Source: Neobacillus niacini
Lineage (GTDB): Bacteria; Bacillota; Bacilli; Bacillales; Cytobacillaceae
Direction of reading: 5' to 3'
Length of the DNA stretch: 64,000 nt
Assembly (NCBI RefSeq): GCF_023715785.1
Contig: NZ_JAMBOX010000001.1
Location: 682,001 to 746,000, forward strand
A program made the position numbers and the translations under genes. Below, piece by piece: positions 1-8,384 of the stretch. Positions within the stretch are counted from its first letter, which is position 1. Each line of letters starts with the position of its first letter. The notes beneath the pieces were generated by a model. It had not been told where the DNA came from. It was given only the letters and a program-made list of their open reading frames with translations, and did not search any database.

Positions 1-48
1 AAGGACAAAATGAAAAGCAAGCCAAAGCTCAAGGTGAACAATTCGTAA
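1..48 (+). other. Possible 3' end of an unidentified gene
   Basis: One forward frame is open from the window edge to a TAA at 46-48 and ends in a Lys-rich tail (KSKPKLKVNNS). A second frame is also open further on, so the coding frame cannot be settled. A small hairpin (GGCTGG-TTTTT-CCAGCC, 59-75) follows the TAA, which fits a gene end. I do not recognise the product. Confidence 0.25.
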
Positions 49-144
49 CAGATACAACGGCTGGTTTTTCCAGCCAAAAATATTGCTTTTTCGACAAATC
101 CTCGACATACTAAACATAACGATATTGGGGGAAGGCGGAGAAGC

Positions 145-399
145 ATGGAGTTTGCAAGCAGTTTCGTTATAAATATACTTGTCGTGGTTTTCTTGGTGAT
201 TGACGCGCCGAAACACGGGAAACGGGCCTGGCTTTGGGGCGTGTTGGGATTTTTCCTCGGGACCATCGCACTCGGGATCTATTTGATTCAAACCGACCGC
301 AAAGTGCTCGGCTGGGTTATATTAATCGTTTCGGTCATTGGCTATATTTTGCTGATCATTTTCATCTTGATTGCCATCGCATTCCTTTTTAGCTTATGA
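145..399 (+). CDS. Small hydrophobic membrane protein, unknown function
   Basis: The 84-residue product is almost entirely membrane: helices at about 5-20, 28-48 and 55-82, with a short basic loop (PKHGKRAW) after the first and TDRK before the third. The ATG is preceded by a purine-rich site (GGGGGAAGGCGGAG). It stands alone and ends just before a strong bidirectional hairpin at 411-437. I recognise no family, so the function is unknown; the ribosome site and clean membrane layout make it a likely real gene. Confidence 0.6.
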   Translation: MEFASSFVINILVVVFLVIDAPKHGKRAWLWGVLGFFLGTIALGIYLIQTDRKVLGWVILIVSVIGYILLIIFILIAIAFLFSL

Positions 400-410
400 T
401 GAAAATTTGA

Positions 411-437
411 AAGGGACAGGCGCGCGGCCTGTCCCTT
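411..437. terminator. Bidirectional intrinsic terminator
   Basis: An 11-bp perfect stem AAGGGACAGGC/GCCTGTCCCTT has a GCGCG loop and T-rich flanks on both sides. It lies between the converging 145-399 gene and the lipoprotein gene at 443-829 and can serve both. Confidence 0.85.
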
Positions 438-442
438 TTTGC

Positions 443-829
443 TTATTCGTCTTTGCGGTCGCGGTCGTTTCTGTCAATATCATCCTCGATGAACTCTTCC
501 CGCTTCGTGTTGCTGTCTTTTGCCGGGTCTTTATCGGTATCCGTATTAATATCCTCTCTCGGACTGTAATGGTCACCATTTAAATCCATGTCATTGTTAT
601 TGTCATTCAAGTTGTTGTTGCGGTTATTACGATTTAAATTTCGGTTATTGTTATTGTCGTTCAAATCAAAGTCGCGGTCGCGGTTCAAGTTGTTGTTCAG
701 GTTGTTATCCCCAGGGTTATTGACATTTGGCGCCGGCGGATTTTGATCATTGTTATCATTGTTACAGCCAACTAACAGCATAGTTGAAAGCAAAGACCCG
801 GTAAGCAGCGTAAACAGCTTCTTCTTCAA
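443..829 (-). CDS. Asn/Asp-rich putative lipoprotein
   Basis: The 128-residue protein begins with a typical lipoprotein signal (MKKKLFTLLTGSLLS, lipobox LVGC, Cys at about 22). The rest is low-complexity sequence dominated by Asn, Asp and Arg, then a charged Lys/Asp/Glu tail. The start codon is TTG (827-829) behind a GGGAG ribosome site. It probably sits on the outer face of the membrane. The Asn/Asp composition suggests a disordered or ion-binding exposed segment, but no function can be given. It converges on the gene at 145-399 and shares its terminator. Confidence 0.7.
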   Translation of the reverse strand: MKKKLFTLLTGSLLSTMLLVGCNNDNNDQNPPAPNVNNPGDNNLNNNLNRDRDFDLNDNNNNRNLNRNNRNNNLNDNNNDMDLNGDHYSPREDINTDTDKDPAKDSNTKREEFIEDDIDRNDRDRKDE

Positions 830-1002
830 GCAAAAAAACTCCCTTCACTATTCAATTTGGCCTAACACCCTTAGCATTTCCGATCACCAAAAAAATATGT
901 CCATGAAGTTTTTTGAAAAAAAGCAGCCGGTACCAGCCGGCGGAAATGAAAACGCCCACGCGAAATAAAAAGGTCGGTACATGATGGAGCAAAATAAAAT
1001 AA

Positions 1003-1025
1003 GCCGGCACCCAAAGGGCACCGGC
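1003..1025 (-). terminator. Terminator of fabZ
   Basis: The minus-strand hairpin has outer arms GCCGG/CCGGC and inner arms CCC/GGG, and is followed by a T-rich tract (TTATTTTATTTTG). It lies 10 bp past the fabZ stop. Confidence 0.75.
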
Positions 1026-1034
1026 GTGTTGAAC

Positions 1035-1469
1035 CTATTCCTTCTTTTCTCCCAACGCAAAGGTGATTTCCGCTTCGCAGGCGATTTCTCCGTCAACAGT
1101 CGCAACCGCTTTGCCCTTGCCGATTGGCCCGCGCAGGCGCGTCATTTCGACCTCGAGGCGGAGCTGGTCGCCAGGCTTGACCTGCTTTTTAAAGCGGCAA
1201 TTATCGATTCCCGCAAAAAATGCCAGCCGGCCCCGGTTTTCCTCTTTTTTCAACATGGCGACAGCTCCGACCTGCGCTAGCGCCTCGACAATCAGCACGC
1301 CTGGCATGACCGGGTAATCAGGAAAATGCCCGTTGAAAAATTCCTCGTTGGCGGAAACATTCTTAATCCCAACCGCGCGTTTGCCCTCTTCCACTTCTAA
1401 AATCCGGTCCACCAGCAAAAACGGATAGCGGTGCGGAATAATTTCTTTGATTTCGTTTATATCAAGCAT
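1035..1469 (-). CDS. fabZ: 3-hydroxyacyl-[acyl-carrier-protein] dehydratase FabZ
   Basis: FabZ dehydrates beta-hydroxyacyl-ACP in the type II fatty acid elongation cycle in the cytosol. The 144-residue protein is the usual length and has the hotdog-fold signatures: [10 protein letters not shown] near the start, [14 protein letters not shown] with catalytic His48, and EALAQVGA with the catalytic Glu at about 62. The ATG at 1469 follows a strong GGAGGT site. In many Bacillus genomes fabZ lies close to mbl, as here. It is a single gene with its own terminator, downstream of epuA. Confidence 0.97.
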   Translation of the reverse strand: MLDINEIKEIIPHRYPFLLVDRILEVEEGKRAVGIKNVSANEEFFNGHFPDYPVMPGVLIVEALAQVGAVAMLKKEENRGRLAFFAGIDNCRFKKQVKPGDQLRLEVEMTRLRGPIGKGKAVATVDGEIACEAEITFALGEKKE

Positions 1470-1608
1470 AAGTATTAGTACCTCCTACTAGTAATTACTC
1501 ACTATTTTACTATTAAAGGCATGCAAAAGGGAAGGGCTGTACGTTACCCTTCCCCCAATTTTTATAAAAATACCTGATTTCTTCTCACTCAATTCGCGGA
1601 GTGTCCTT

Positions 1609-1935
1609 CTATTTCTTCTGCACCAAATCGCGAATATGCGTCCAGGTTGATTCCTTCAGCACATCCGACGGCTTCCCGTCCCCGATGACTCCGTAGCCAA
1701 TCGCGGCCCCGGCCACCAGGCTCACAACCGTAAAGACCGCCAACAACAACAGCCTGAGCCAAATTGGAATAAGTCTGATGCGAATCCGCTCATTTTGGCG
1801 CGGCGCTGCCTTGGTCTTTTCTTTCTCATTGACGGCACTGTTTTCTCCTCTAACCTGCTCCAGCGCATCGCCCTTGGCCTTTTTATATTGCTCTCGCGTT
1901 TGAATCTGCTGTTGATTCAGATTATTAACAGACAT
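1609..1935 (-). CDS. epuA: EpuA-family small membrane protein ('RNA polymerase subunit beta' family)
   Basis: This 108-residue protein has a polar Gln/Glu/Lys-rich N-terminal half, then a conserved block: RIRLIPIWLRLLLL, one transmembrane helix of about 22 residues, GAAIGYGVIGDGKP, and STWTHIRDLVQKK at the end. That block matches the EpuA family, often mislabelled as an RNA polymerase beta subunit. The molecular role is not established. I prefer the ATG at 1935 (MSVNNLNQ) because AAAGGGG lies 8 bases upstream; an ATG at 1941 is possible. The mbl-epuA-fabZ order is the usual Bacillus context. Confidence 0.85.
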   Translation of the reverse strand: MSVNNLNQQQIQTREQYKKAKGDALEQVRGENSAVNEKEKTKAAPRQNERIRIRLIPIWLRLLLLAVFTVVSLVAGAAIGYGVIGDGKPSDVLKESTWTHIRDLVQKK

Positions 1936-2151
1936 GTTCATTTCCCCTTTAACCGCATCCGCACAAAGCCTAGCGGAACTAGAGTTACACATATTATAAC
2001 CATTTTTTATTTTAGTCTCGAAAAATTTTCATTTCCATTTATTCTATTATACAAAAAATATTCCAAACAACATCAATTTTTTACAGGAAATCGACACTCA
2101 GTGGAAGAATATTGCTAAAATTAGGGGGATTTGGTTGTGGACCAAATAAAA

Positions 2152-2194
2152 AAGTCTAATGCCAAAGGCGTGCGCGGCCAGTTACATTAGACTT
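2152..2194. terminator. Terminator of mbl (bidirectional)
   Basis: A perfect 10-bp stem AAGTCTAATG (2152-2161) / CATTAGACTT (2185-2194) has A-rich and T-rich flanks on both sides. It lies 70 bp past the mbl stop on the minus strand. Confidence 0.85.
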
Positions 2195-2264
2195 TTTTTA
2201 TTGGTATGATGTCATACATTCCGACAATTTTTCGAAAAATTAGCCACGAACCGAATTAGATAAA

Positions 2265-3266
2265 TTACCCTAACTTCCGCCCAGGGATCCGGTCAATGTT
2301 GTCCAGCATGATGCCTGTACCGATTGCCACGCAATCCATTGGATTTTCCGCTACAAGTACCGGTACCTTCAATTCTTCCGCCAGCAGCATGTCTATGCCG
2401 TGCAGCAAGGCCCCGCCGCCGGTCAAGATGACGCCGCGGTCGATGATGTCGGCAGAAAGCTCTGGTGGTGTACGCTCAAGCACACTTTTTGCAGCCTGAA
2501 CAATGACCGAAACCGATTCACGCAATGCCCCCTCGATTTCTTCGGACCGAACCGTAATCGTGCGCGGCAGCCCGCTGACCATGTCACGGCCACGAATTTC
2601 CATTTCTTCCGAACGTGATCCCGGAAATACGGTGCCGATATTAATTTTGATATTTTCCGATGTACGCTCACCGATCAATAGCTTGTACTCGCGCTTGATG
2701 TAGTTGAGAATTTCCATGTCGAACTTGTCGCCGGCCATCTTAATCGAAGAGGAAGTAACGATATCGCCCATTGATAGCACGGCCACATCGGTCGTTCCGC
2801 CGCCGATGTCGACAACCATGTTCCCGCTTGGCATGAAAATGTCCATGCCGGCGCCGATTGCCGCCACCTTTGGTTCTTCTTCCAGATACACCTTTTTACC
2901 GCCGCTTTTTTCAGCCGCTTCGCGAATCGCTTTTTGCTCGACGCTAGTAATGTTCGTCGGGCAGCAAATCAGGATGCGCGGCTTCGATAAAAAGCCCTTT
3001 ACGTTCAACTTGTTGATAAAATGTTTCAGCATTGCCTCGGTCACATCAAAGTCGGCGATGACGCCGTCCTTTAATGGGCGAATCGCCACAATGTTCCCCG
3101 GTGTCCGTCCAACCATACGGCGCGCTTCTTCGCCGACCGCTAGCACTTTGTTTGTATTCTTATCAATCGCCACGACAGAAGGCTCATTCAACACAATTCC
3201 GCGGCCCTTCACGTGAATTAGCACGTTGGCCGTTCCTAAGTCAATCCCAATATCCCTTGCAAACAT
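2265..3266 (-). CDS. mbl: Rod shape-determining protein Mbl (MreB-like actin)
   Basis: Mbl is a bacterial actin that polymerises at the membrane and guides side-wall peptidoglycan synthesis. The 333-residue protein has the actin-fold nucleotide motifs in order: DIGIDLGTANVL (phosphate 1), DIGGGTTDVAV (phosphate 2) and GVILTGGGALLHG (adenosine). The segment VEQKAIREAAEKSG and overall identity fit Mbl rather than MreB or MreBH. The ATG at 3266 (MFARDIGID) agrees with the family start; an upstream in-frame extension lacks family support. GGAGG lies about 14 bases upstream. It follows spoIIID, the classical Bacillus order. Confidence 0.97.
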   Translation of the reverse strand: MFARDIGIDLGTANVLIHVKGRGIVLNEPSVVAIDKNTNKVLAVGEEARRMVGRTPGNIVAIRPLKDGVIADFDVTEAMLKHFINKLNVKGFLSKPRILICCPTNITSVEQKAIREAAEKSGGKKVYLEEEPKVAAIGAGMDIFMPSGNMVVDIGGGTTDVAVLSMGDIVTSSSIKMAGDKFDMEILNYIKREYKLLIGERTSENIKINIGTVFPGSRSEEMEIRGRDMVSGLPRTITVRSEEIEGALRESVSVIVQAAKSVLERTPPELSADIIDRGVILTGGGALLHGIDMLLAEELKVPVLVAENPMDCVAIGTGIMLDNIDRIPGRKLG

Positions 3267-3459
3267 TCCTAATCCTTTCCTCCTATAAGACGGATTCCAC
3301 ATTCTTTTCCTAATTGTTTATTCTATCACATTCATTAAAATATCCATAACAATTTAACAGGAAACGATGTAAAAATTTGAAGAATCCTGTCGTACAATCT
3401 TTTCGGAGGGATTCTCTGCCATGAGTGCGGTTTCCTAGCTGATTTTCTGCCATTTCTTA

Positions 3460-3790
3460 AAAAGGTTGGGTCTGACACGGATGGGTCATTTTCCAGACGC
3501 TTTTTTTTAAAGTCGGGTTTGCCACGGGTGGATCATTTTCCTTCCGTTTTTCTAGTAAGGTTGGGTCCACACTGGTGGGTCATTTTTCCTGCATTTTTTC
3601 CAAAAAGCAGGTCTTCGACAGGTGGATCATTTTCCTGCGTTTTTTCCAAAAAGTAGGTATGCGACGGGTGGGGCATTTTCCTGCGTTTTTTCCAAAAAGC
3701 AGGTGTGCGACGGGTGGGGCATTTTCCTGTGTTTTTTCCAAAAAGCAGGTGTGCGACGGGTGGGGCATTTTCCGCCGCTCCCCTAAAAAG
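3460..3790. repeat. 46-bp imperfect tandem repeat array, about 7 units
   Basis: The unit reads approximately GACGGGTGGGGCATTTTCCT, then GCGTTTTTTCC, then AAAAAGCAGGTGTGC. Unit starts at 3617, 3663, 3709 and 3755 are exactly 46 bp apart. Three more divergent units lie to the left. The rightmost units are nearly identical, so the array seems to have grown at the spoIIID-proximal end. It lies between spoIIID and mbl. Confidence 0.9.
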
Positions 3791-3809
3791 TTGTACAAAA
3801 AAAGGCTAT

Positions 3810-3822
3810 GGTGCCTGACACC
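3810..3822. repeat. GGTGCCTGACACC core repeat
   Basis: A single copy of the 13-bp core with GGTG/CACC arms, just downstream of the spoIIID stop. The same core recurs at 4626, 4674, 4722, 8181, 13149, 35308 and 41652. Confidence 0.85.
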
Positions 3823-3838
3823 ATTCGCCCGTTTCTGG

Positions 3839-4114
3839 CTATTTTTGGACAGCCTCTCCTTCTTTTTCTTCCTTCTGGTACTTCATTTTCGTTGCCTCGC
3901 CGCCCCGTAAATGGCGAATGGATTTATGATAATCTAAAATTTCTTTGACTTCATTTGCAAGCTCCGGATTAATTTCAGGAAGTCTTTCTGTTAAATCCTT
4001 ATGGACTGTAGATTTGGATACGCCAAACTCCTTCGCAATGACGCGAACCGTTTTCCTCGTCTCCACGATATACTTTCCAATCTTGATAGTCCTCTCTTTG
4101 ATGTAATCGTGCAC
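3839..4114 (-). CDS. spoIIID: Sporulation transcription factor SpoIIID
   Basis: SpoIIID is the small DNA-binding protein of the mother cell that activates or represses genes after sigma-E, helping the switch to sigma-K. The 91-residue protein begins MHDYIKERTIKIGKYIVET and has a helix-turn-helix at about 21-45 (VRVIAKEFGVSKSTVHKDL), then a basic C-terminal part (HLRGGEATKMKY) that contacts DNA in the family. The start is GTG (4112-4114) with a GGGAGGG site upstream. It lies between spoIIQ and mbl as in other Bacillus. Confidence 0.97.
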   Translation of the reverse strand: MHDYIKERTIKIGKYIVETRKTVRVIAKEFGVSKSTVHKDLTERLPEINPELANEVKEILDYHKSIRHLRGGEATKMKYQKEEKEGEAVQK

Positions 4115-4774
4115 ACTCTCGCCCTCCCTAAATTGGATGTGAGAAGTGTGAAATGAGACTCGCTTATCACTTCGACCAATTCTGCTGTCCGCGTGAGTTA
4201 TGCCCGGGCTTCGCGATTCTGGAAGCCGTCTCTGTTTTTTGCGTTCGGATGTACCATGGATATGCCAAACGCCAGCGATTCACACGGCAGAAAGTTAACT
4301 ACTTTCTGAATATACAATGAATAAATCATGTCCCCGACTAAGTTCCCGTTAACCTCAAACGACTCCTCACCTCAAACACTCTCTTTGTAAAGGTTTGTAA
4401 CCATTCTATTAGCTTGGATACGGGTTTATGCACAAAATAGCCAAACAGGACAAGGTATTTGTTTATTTTCAGATAAGTCAGAAAACACACGACTATTCGA
4501 CAACTAGTAAAAAATGCCCAAACCCTTGCCACGCCTTAGATTCGCAAGGAAATGACGGAGATGGGCGGTTTATTTCCCAAGAAATTTGTCGGAGGAAAGT
4601 TTTGTGCCGTGGCGATGGTGGTGTCGGTGTCAGGCACCATTTGCGGTATATTGATGGTGGTTAGGTATGTATTGGTGCCTGACACCGTTTGCTATGTATT
4701 GACCGTGGTTAGGTGCCTATTGGTGCCTGACACCATTCGCCTCTTTTTATGAATTTTTATTGAATGGAAGCATC
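4115..4774. other. Intergenic stretch with GGTGCCTGACACC copies
   Basis: No supported gene. From 4626 to 4734 there are three copies of the GGTGCCTGACACC core about 48 bp apart (4626, 4674, 4722), the second and third within a duplicated unit (GGTTAGGT-TATTGGTGCCTGACACC). The remaining sequence has only short open frames without ribosome sites. Confidence 0.6.
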
Positions 4775-5344
4775 CTATTCGTTACCATTCCAATGATAAA
4801 TTAATTGCACAACGCCAGAAGAAAACGTTTTTGTTTGAGCCAATTTTACATTCAACCTCTGTTTTATATCATTAAACAACGGTTTTCCTTCCCCCAAGAT
4901 GACAGGGTGAACAGATAATCTAAATTCATCAACAAGTCCTAAATTAATAAAAGTAGTAATAAGGCTTGCTCCGCCATAAAGCCAGATGTCTTTACCAGGT
5001 TTATTCTTTAGGATCATTACTTCTTCAAAAATATTATCATTAATGAATGTTGCTTTATGATTCATTCCTGTTTGTGTTCTTGAAAAAACATATTTATCTT
5101 TACTATGAACTAATCGCCAAAGTTCTTTTTCAGTAGCATCATTAGTCTTCGGACTAAATTGTCCCCATAAATCGTAGCTTTTTCTTCCATACAGAATCGT
5201 ATCAATTTGGTTTAAGAAATCGGTAAACATCATATCAGAGTCCATAATGCACCAATCAACTTCTCCATTTTTTCCTTCAATAAAACCATCTAAAGTAACG
5301 GCTAAATCTAAAATTATTCTTCTCTGTCTATCCTTATTTGACAT
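4775..5344 (-). CDS. Dihydrofolate reductase / RibD C-terminal domain family protein
   Basis: The 189-residue protein has the RibD_C (DHFR-like) fold: RRIILDLAVTLDGFIEG at the N-terminus, ILYGRKSYDLWG, a central DIWLYGGASLITTFINLGLVDEF and a C-terminal VILGEGKPLF. Such stand-alone proteins resemble B. subtilis YyaP/YwjB and are probably NADPH-dependent reductases of unknown substrate. I use the ATG at 5344 (MSNKDRQ) behind AGAGGGTGGG; a GTG at 5359 is possible. The coding sequence looks clearly more A/T-rich than its neighbours, and it breaks the spoIIQ-spoIIID series, so recent acquisition is plausible. Confidence 0.88.
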   Translation of the reverse strand: MSNKDRQRRIILDLAVTLDGFIEGKNGEVDWCIMDSDMMFTDFLNQIDTILYGRKSYDLWGQFSPKTNDATEKELWRLVHSKDKYVFSRTQTGMNHKATFINDNIFEEVMILKNKPGKDIWLYGGASLITTFINLGLVDEFRLSVHPVILGEGKPLFNDIKQRLNVKLAQTKTFSSGVVQLIYHWNGNE

Positions 5345-5540
5345 AACTCTTTTACCCACCCTCTGTTATTCAAATCTGTCTACATAGTTTACTTTCCTTA
5401 TTACTTGAATAAGAATTTGAGCATGGTACACTTCAACGAAACCTTCAAATTTTTGTGCAACCTAATTATAATAAGGGTATTCACTTGTGCGGAATTTTTC
5501 CACCCATAGATTTAGAAACCGGCCATGAAAGGACCCAACC

Positions 5541-5879
5541 ATGACTCCATTTACCGAAACCGTTATTGAAATTATCAAAAGCATCCCGGCCGGCAAAGTC
5601 GCTACCTACGGCCAGATAGCCGGCCTTGCCGGTAGCCCGCGGGCTGCACGACAAGTCGTGCGCATCCTTCACTCAATGAGCAAGAAACACCGCCTGCCCT
5701 GGCACCGGATCATCAACGCCAAGGGGCAAATTGCCCTCCAAGACGATGAATCCTATAATGAACAGCGACTGTCGCTCGAAGCAGAAGGCATTGAAGTTGG
5801 CCTAAACGGCATTATTGATTTGAAAAAATATCAGTGGCAGCCTGCAGTCAAAAGAAAAAGCCAGGAGGACCATTTTTAA
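5541..5879 (+). CDS. Alkyltransferase-like protein (ATL, MGMT family without the active Cys)
   Basis: The 112-residue protein is the DNA-binding domain of the O6-alkylguanine-DNA alkyltransferase family: KVATYGQIAGLAGSPRAARQV contains the recognition helix and flipping Arg, and the Tyr at about 23 is kept. The acceptor motif PCHRV is replaced by PWHRI (Trp at about 54), so it cannot take up an alkyl group. ATL proteins with Trp here bind alkylated guanine and pass the lesion to nucleotide excision repair. The ATG at 5541 has GAAAGGA upstream. Its stop codon lies inside the loop of the opposing terminator at 5860-5891. Confidence 0.93.
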   Translation: MTPFTETVIEIIKSIPAGKVATYGQIAGLAGSPRAARQVVRILHSMSKKHRLPWHRIINAKGQIALQDDESYNEQRLSLEAEGIEVGLNGIIDLKKYQWQPAVKRKSQEDHF

Positions 5880-5891
5880 TGGTATCCTGGC
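5860..5891 (-). terminator. Terminator of pbpC, overlapping the ATL stop codon
   Basis: The hairpin has outer arms GCCAGGA/TCCTGGC (5860-5866, 5885-5891) and inner arms ACCAT/ATGGT. On the minus strand it is followed by TTTTTCTTTTG. The TAA of the converging ATL gene (5877-5879) lies at its tip. Confidence 0.8.
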
Positions 5892-5904
5892 TTACTCATA
5901 GCCG

Positions 5905-6010
5905 AGTTAGAAAAACGTCTTTTTTACCGCTACCGTAATTTCCCTAGCTCTACAGGAAAAATAAACGTCCCTTTTTTTCCGTTGCCACAATTCTCCTCGC
6001 TCCACGGGCA
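5905..6010. repeat. Imperfect ~52-bp direct duplication
   Basis: Two related copies: ACGTCTTTTTTACCGCTACC...CTCTACAGG and ACGTCCCTTTTTTTCCGTTG...CTCCACGGG. They lie between the pbpC stop and the ATL gene. They are diverged and have no obvious function. Confidence 0.5.
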
Positions 6011-6053
6011 ATATAAACCACGAGATCCATAATGACCGCCTCCAAAGTAGTCC

Positions 6054-8114
6054 TTATTTAAGCTTCATAAAAATATCCTTCACCATCGTGACCGGCACCT
6101 TCGATCCGCCCCGATCCTGGACGCCTTCGACCATCATGGCAACCAGCAGGTTGGGAGACCCATCGGCATTCCAGGCCACAAACCAGCCGTTTTCGGTCCC
6201 GGTCTCGCCCTGCTTCTGCTTGATTTCCGCCGTCCCGGTCTTCCCGGCCAGCGCCATATTCGCCATCTCCGCTACATGCGCTGTGCCGCCCGGATCGCTA
6301 ACCACCTTGCGTAAATACCCTGCAATCAGCCCGGCATTCTCCGCAGAAACCACCGCCTTCTTCAGCACCTGCCCCGATTCCTCTTCCGCCAGCAAAATCG
6401 GCTTCATCATATCGCCGCTGCCATTGACGAACGGCGTATAGGCCGACAGCAAATGCACGATGCTCATCTCCACCTGCCCCTGGCCATATCCGGAATCAGC
6501 CAGCGCGATATCCCGGCCCAAATCGCCAATCTTGGACGTTTCTAGCGGATAGGCGTACTCAGGTTTCTCTTCAAACCCAAACTGCTTGAGACCCGCCGCA
6601 AACTTCTCTTTCCCCGTCTTCAGCGCTGCCTGGGCAAAATAAATGTTGTCGGAGCTCACGAACGCTTTTTCAAGATTGATCGGGCTTCCCTCGTGGACCC
6701 GCGTCACAAAATACCCGCCCCACGAGGCGTCCTTCTGCCATTTCGGCCCCTGAATCTCCACGGCCTCCTCCGGCTTGATTGCGCCGTTTCCAAGTGCCAC
6801 AGCGGCCGTCACAGGCTTGAGCACCGACCCAGGCGCATAGGTCATCTTAAAGCGCGTCAGGAGTGGCTGCCGAGCGTCCTCCTGCACCGACTTCCGCTCG
6901 TCCGCAGAATAACCGAGCATCGCCTGGTTCGGGTCAAACGACGGGCTGCTAACCAGGGCCAGCGTCTCCCCTGTTGTCGGGTTTAGCGCCGCAGCCGTTC
7001 CCACTTCGCCGGCCGTCGCAACGACTCCTCCCGAGGCCCTCGAGCCGCCGCTCATCTCATCAAAGATCACGCTCTGCAAGTCGGCATCAATCGTTAGCTT
7101 CACGTCCTTGCCATCAGACACGGGTTTTTCGGCAATCACTTTCTCGCCGCCGACCTTCTTTTTAATAAAAATCTTTACGCCGCTTTCGCCCTTCAACTGT
7201 TGGTCAAGCACCTGCTCCAAGCCGCGCTTTCCAATCACATCCTTGCTTGTGTATCCCTTGTCTTTCAATTTCTCGAGCTCATCGGCGGTAATGGGCCCTA
7301 CATAGCCAATCAAGTGGGCCGCAGACTCCCGATAAGGATAAATCCTTGCGTCCACTTTGCGCGTCTTCACCGACTCCAGCGCCACCAACTGGGCGATTCG
7401 CTCTTGGTCGTCCATCGACACTTTCTTCAGCGGTACAAACATCCCCGGCTTTACCCAGCCTGCTGACAAGGCCTTTTCAATTGACTCACGCGGCATCTTC
7501 AACAGTGCCGACAGCTGTTCCATCACTGGCGCCGCCAGCGTGGCACCAGCGTCCGGGGCCGACACGCCGACCTCGTACACTTGGCCGTTTACCGCGACCC
7601 CCGAGCCGTTGCGATCAAGGATTTCGCCCCGTTTTGCCGGCACCGTGCTTAAACTGATTGTGTCGCCTTCCTGCATGCCGGGGAAAATGAACCCGGGATT
7701 CCAGTCGACATACCAGTTTGCCTTATCATCCTTGTCTTGTTTTTTCAAAGTGGCATCCTGGGTGAAGGTAATCGGTCCCGCGATGCTGCTCATTTTGGCG
7801 GTGTAAGTATACTTGGCTTGCTCCTGATCAGCCTGTTTATCTTCTTTCGGTTTTTTGAAGTCAATCTTGAGGTCAGTAATTTGCAGATCATCGTAGATTT
7901 TCTCATAGCGGCTGGTGAATTCTTCTTGGGAGATGTCCTTCTTCGCATCATTCGAAAGGTAACCATACATCTTATCAAACTTACCGTCATTCCACAGCGA
8001 AATGTACTCGGCAAAACGCTCCTGCGGCGTCGGCTCCTTACTGCACCCCGCAGCCGTTAGCCCCGCCCCCAACACAACCAAAAACAACAACCACACCTTC
8101 AATCCTCTACTCAA
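6054..8114 (-). CDS. pbpC: Lipoprotein penicillin-binding transpeptidase, PBP3/MecA type
   Basis: The 686-residue class B PBP cross-links peptidoglycan on the outer face of the membrane. It starts with a lipoprotein signal (lipobox LTAAGC, Cys24), then an NTF2-like MecA_N domain (about 28-150), a dimerisation domain (about 155-340, with RGEILDRNG) and the transpeptidase domain with SVLK (Ser430), SSDN (488-490) and KTGT (625-628). This layout matches B. subtilis PBP3 (PbpC) and staphylococcal PBP2a; MecA-type proteins can have low beta-lactam affinity. The start is TTG at 8114 with a strong GGAGGGG site. It is monocistronic and absent from this place in B. subtilis. Confidence 0.92.
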   Translation of the reverse strand: MSRGLKVWLLFLVVLGAGLTAAGCSKEPTPQERFAEYISLWNDGKFDKMYGYLSNDAKKDISQEEFTSRYEKIYDDLQITDLKIDFKKPKEDKQADQEQAKYTYTAKMSSIAGPITFTQDATLKKQDKDDKANWYVDWNPGFIFPGMQEGDTISLSTVPAKRGEILDRNGSGVAVNGQVYEVGVSAPDAGATLAAPVMEQLSALLKMPRESIEKALSAGWVKPGMFVPLKKVSMDDQERIAQLVALESVKTRKVDARIYPYRESAAHLIGYVGPITADELEKLKDKGYTSKDVIGKRGLEQVLDQQLKGESGVKIFIKKKVGGEKVIAEKPVSDGKDVKLTIDADLQSVIFDEMSGGSRASGGVVATAGEVGTAAALNPTTGETLALVSSPSFDPNQAMLGYSADERKSVQEDARQPLLTRFKMTYAPGSVLKPVTAAVALGNGAIKPEEAVEIQGPKWQKDASWGGYFVTRVHEGSPINLEKAFVSSDNIYFAQAALKTGKEKFAAGLKQFGFEEKPEYAYPLETSKIGDLGRDIALADSGYGQGQVEMSIVHLLSAYTPFVNGSGDMMKPILLAEEESGQVLKKAVVSAENAGLIAGYLRKVVSDPGGTAHVAEMANMALAGKTGTAEIKQKQGETGTENGWFVAWNADGSPNLLVAMMVEGVQDRGGSKVPVTMVKDIFMKLK

Positions 8115-8180
8115 ACAAACTCCCCTCCTTTTATTTCATTCTACCACCTATTGGTATTTTGTGTCATTTGGTGTCAATTT

Positions 8181-8236
8181 GGTGTCAGGCACCATCCGTG
8201 GACAATTCCCCCATTTTGTCCACCCCACGTGGACAA
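8181..8236 (-). repeat. Composite GTCCAC / GGTGCCTGACACC element, copy 1
   Basis: GGTGTCAGGCACCATCCGTG is followed by a stretch ending in GTCCACCCCACGTGGAC, an inverted repeat. The orientation is opposite to the copies at 35266 and 41618 and the same as at 13149. It lies upstream of pbpC and is preceded by two extra TTTGGTGTCA direct repeats. Confidence 0.85.
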
Positions 8237-8324
8237 AATTCATCAGGTTTCCAACCTTAGATTTTTATGATTTCTTTCATGGTTTATTCATAGTTTGTTC
8301 ATACTTTGGGGGTAATATAGAGAT

Positions 8325-8372
8325 ATGAAAAGGACAATCTCTTTCATCTTTTTCATTAACCCCCCTTTATAA
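8325..8372 (+). CDS. Possible 15-residue hydrophobic peptide gene
   Basis: An ATG opens a 15-codon frame (MKRTISFIFFINPPL) followed 12 bp later by a good intrinsic terminator. Upstream is GGGGGTAATATAGAG, which could act as a ribosome site or as part of a sporulation-type (sigma-F/G-like) -10 box; tandem TTCATA repeats lie 20-35 bp further up. The compact promoter-frame-terminator layout suggests a short transcript, but the peptide could be chance. I know no homologue. Confidence 0.25.
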   Translation: MKRTISFIFFINPPL

Positions 8373-8384
8373 TATTGCTTGTTG

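Larger units (their letters stand above)
3267..3838. other. Gene-free stretch between spoIIID and mbl
   Basis: The first ~150 bases hold the mbl upstream region and an A/T-rich stretch. From about 3460 to 3790 it is occupied by the imperfect 46-bp tandem array described separately. I see no convincing gene: the open frames here are the repeat read in frame and have no ribosome sites. Confidence 0.6.

Noticed and set aside
3575..3910. Open frames on both strands across the 46-bp array
   Set aside because: Repeat-derived, without ribosome sites; the right end overlaps spoIIID on the opposite strand.
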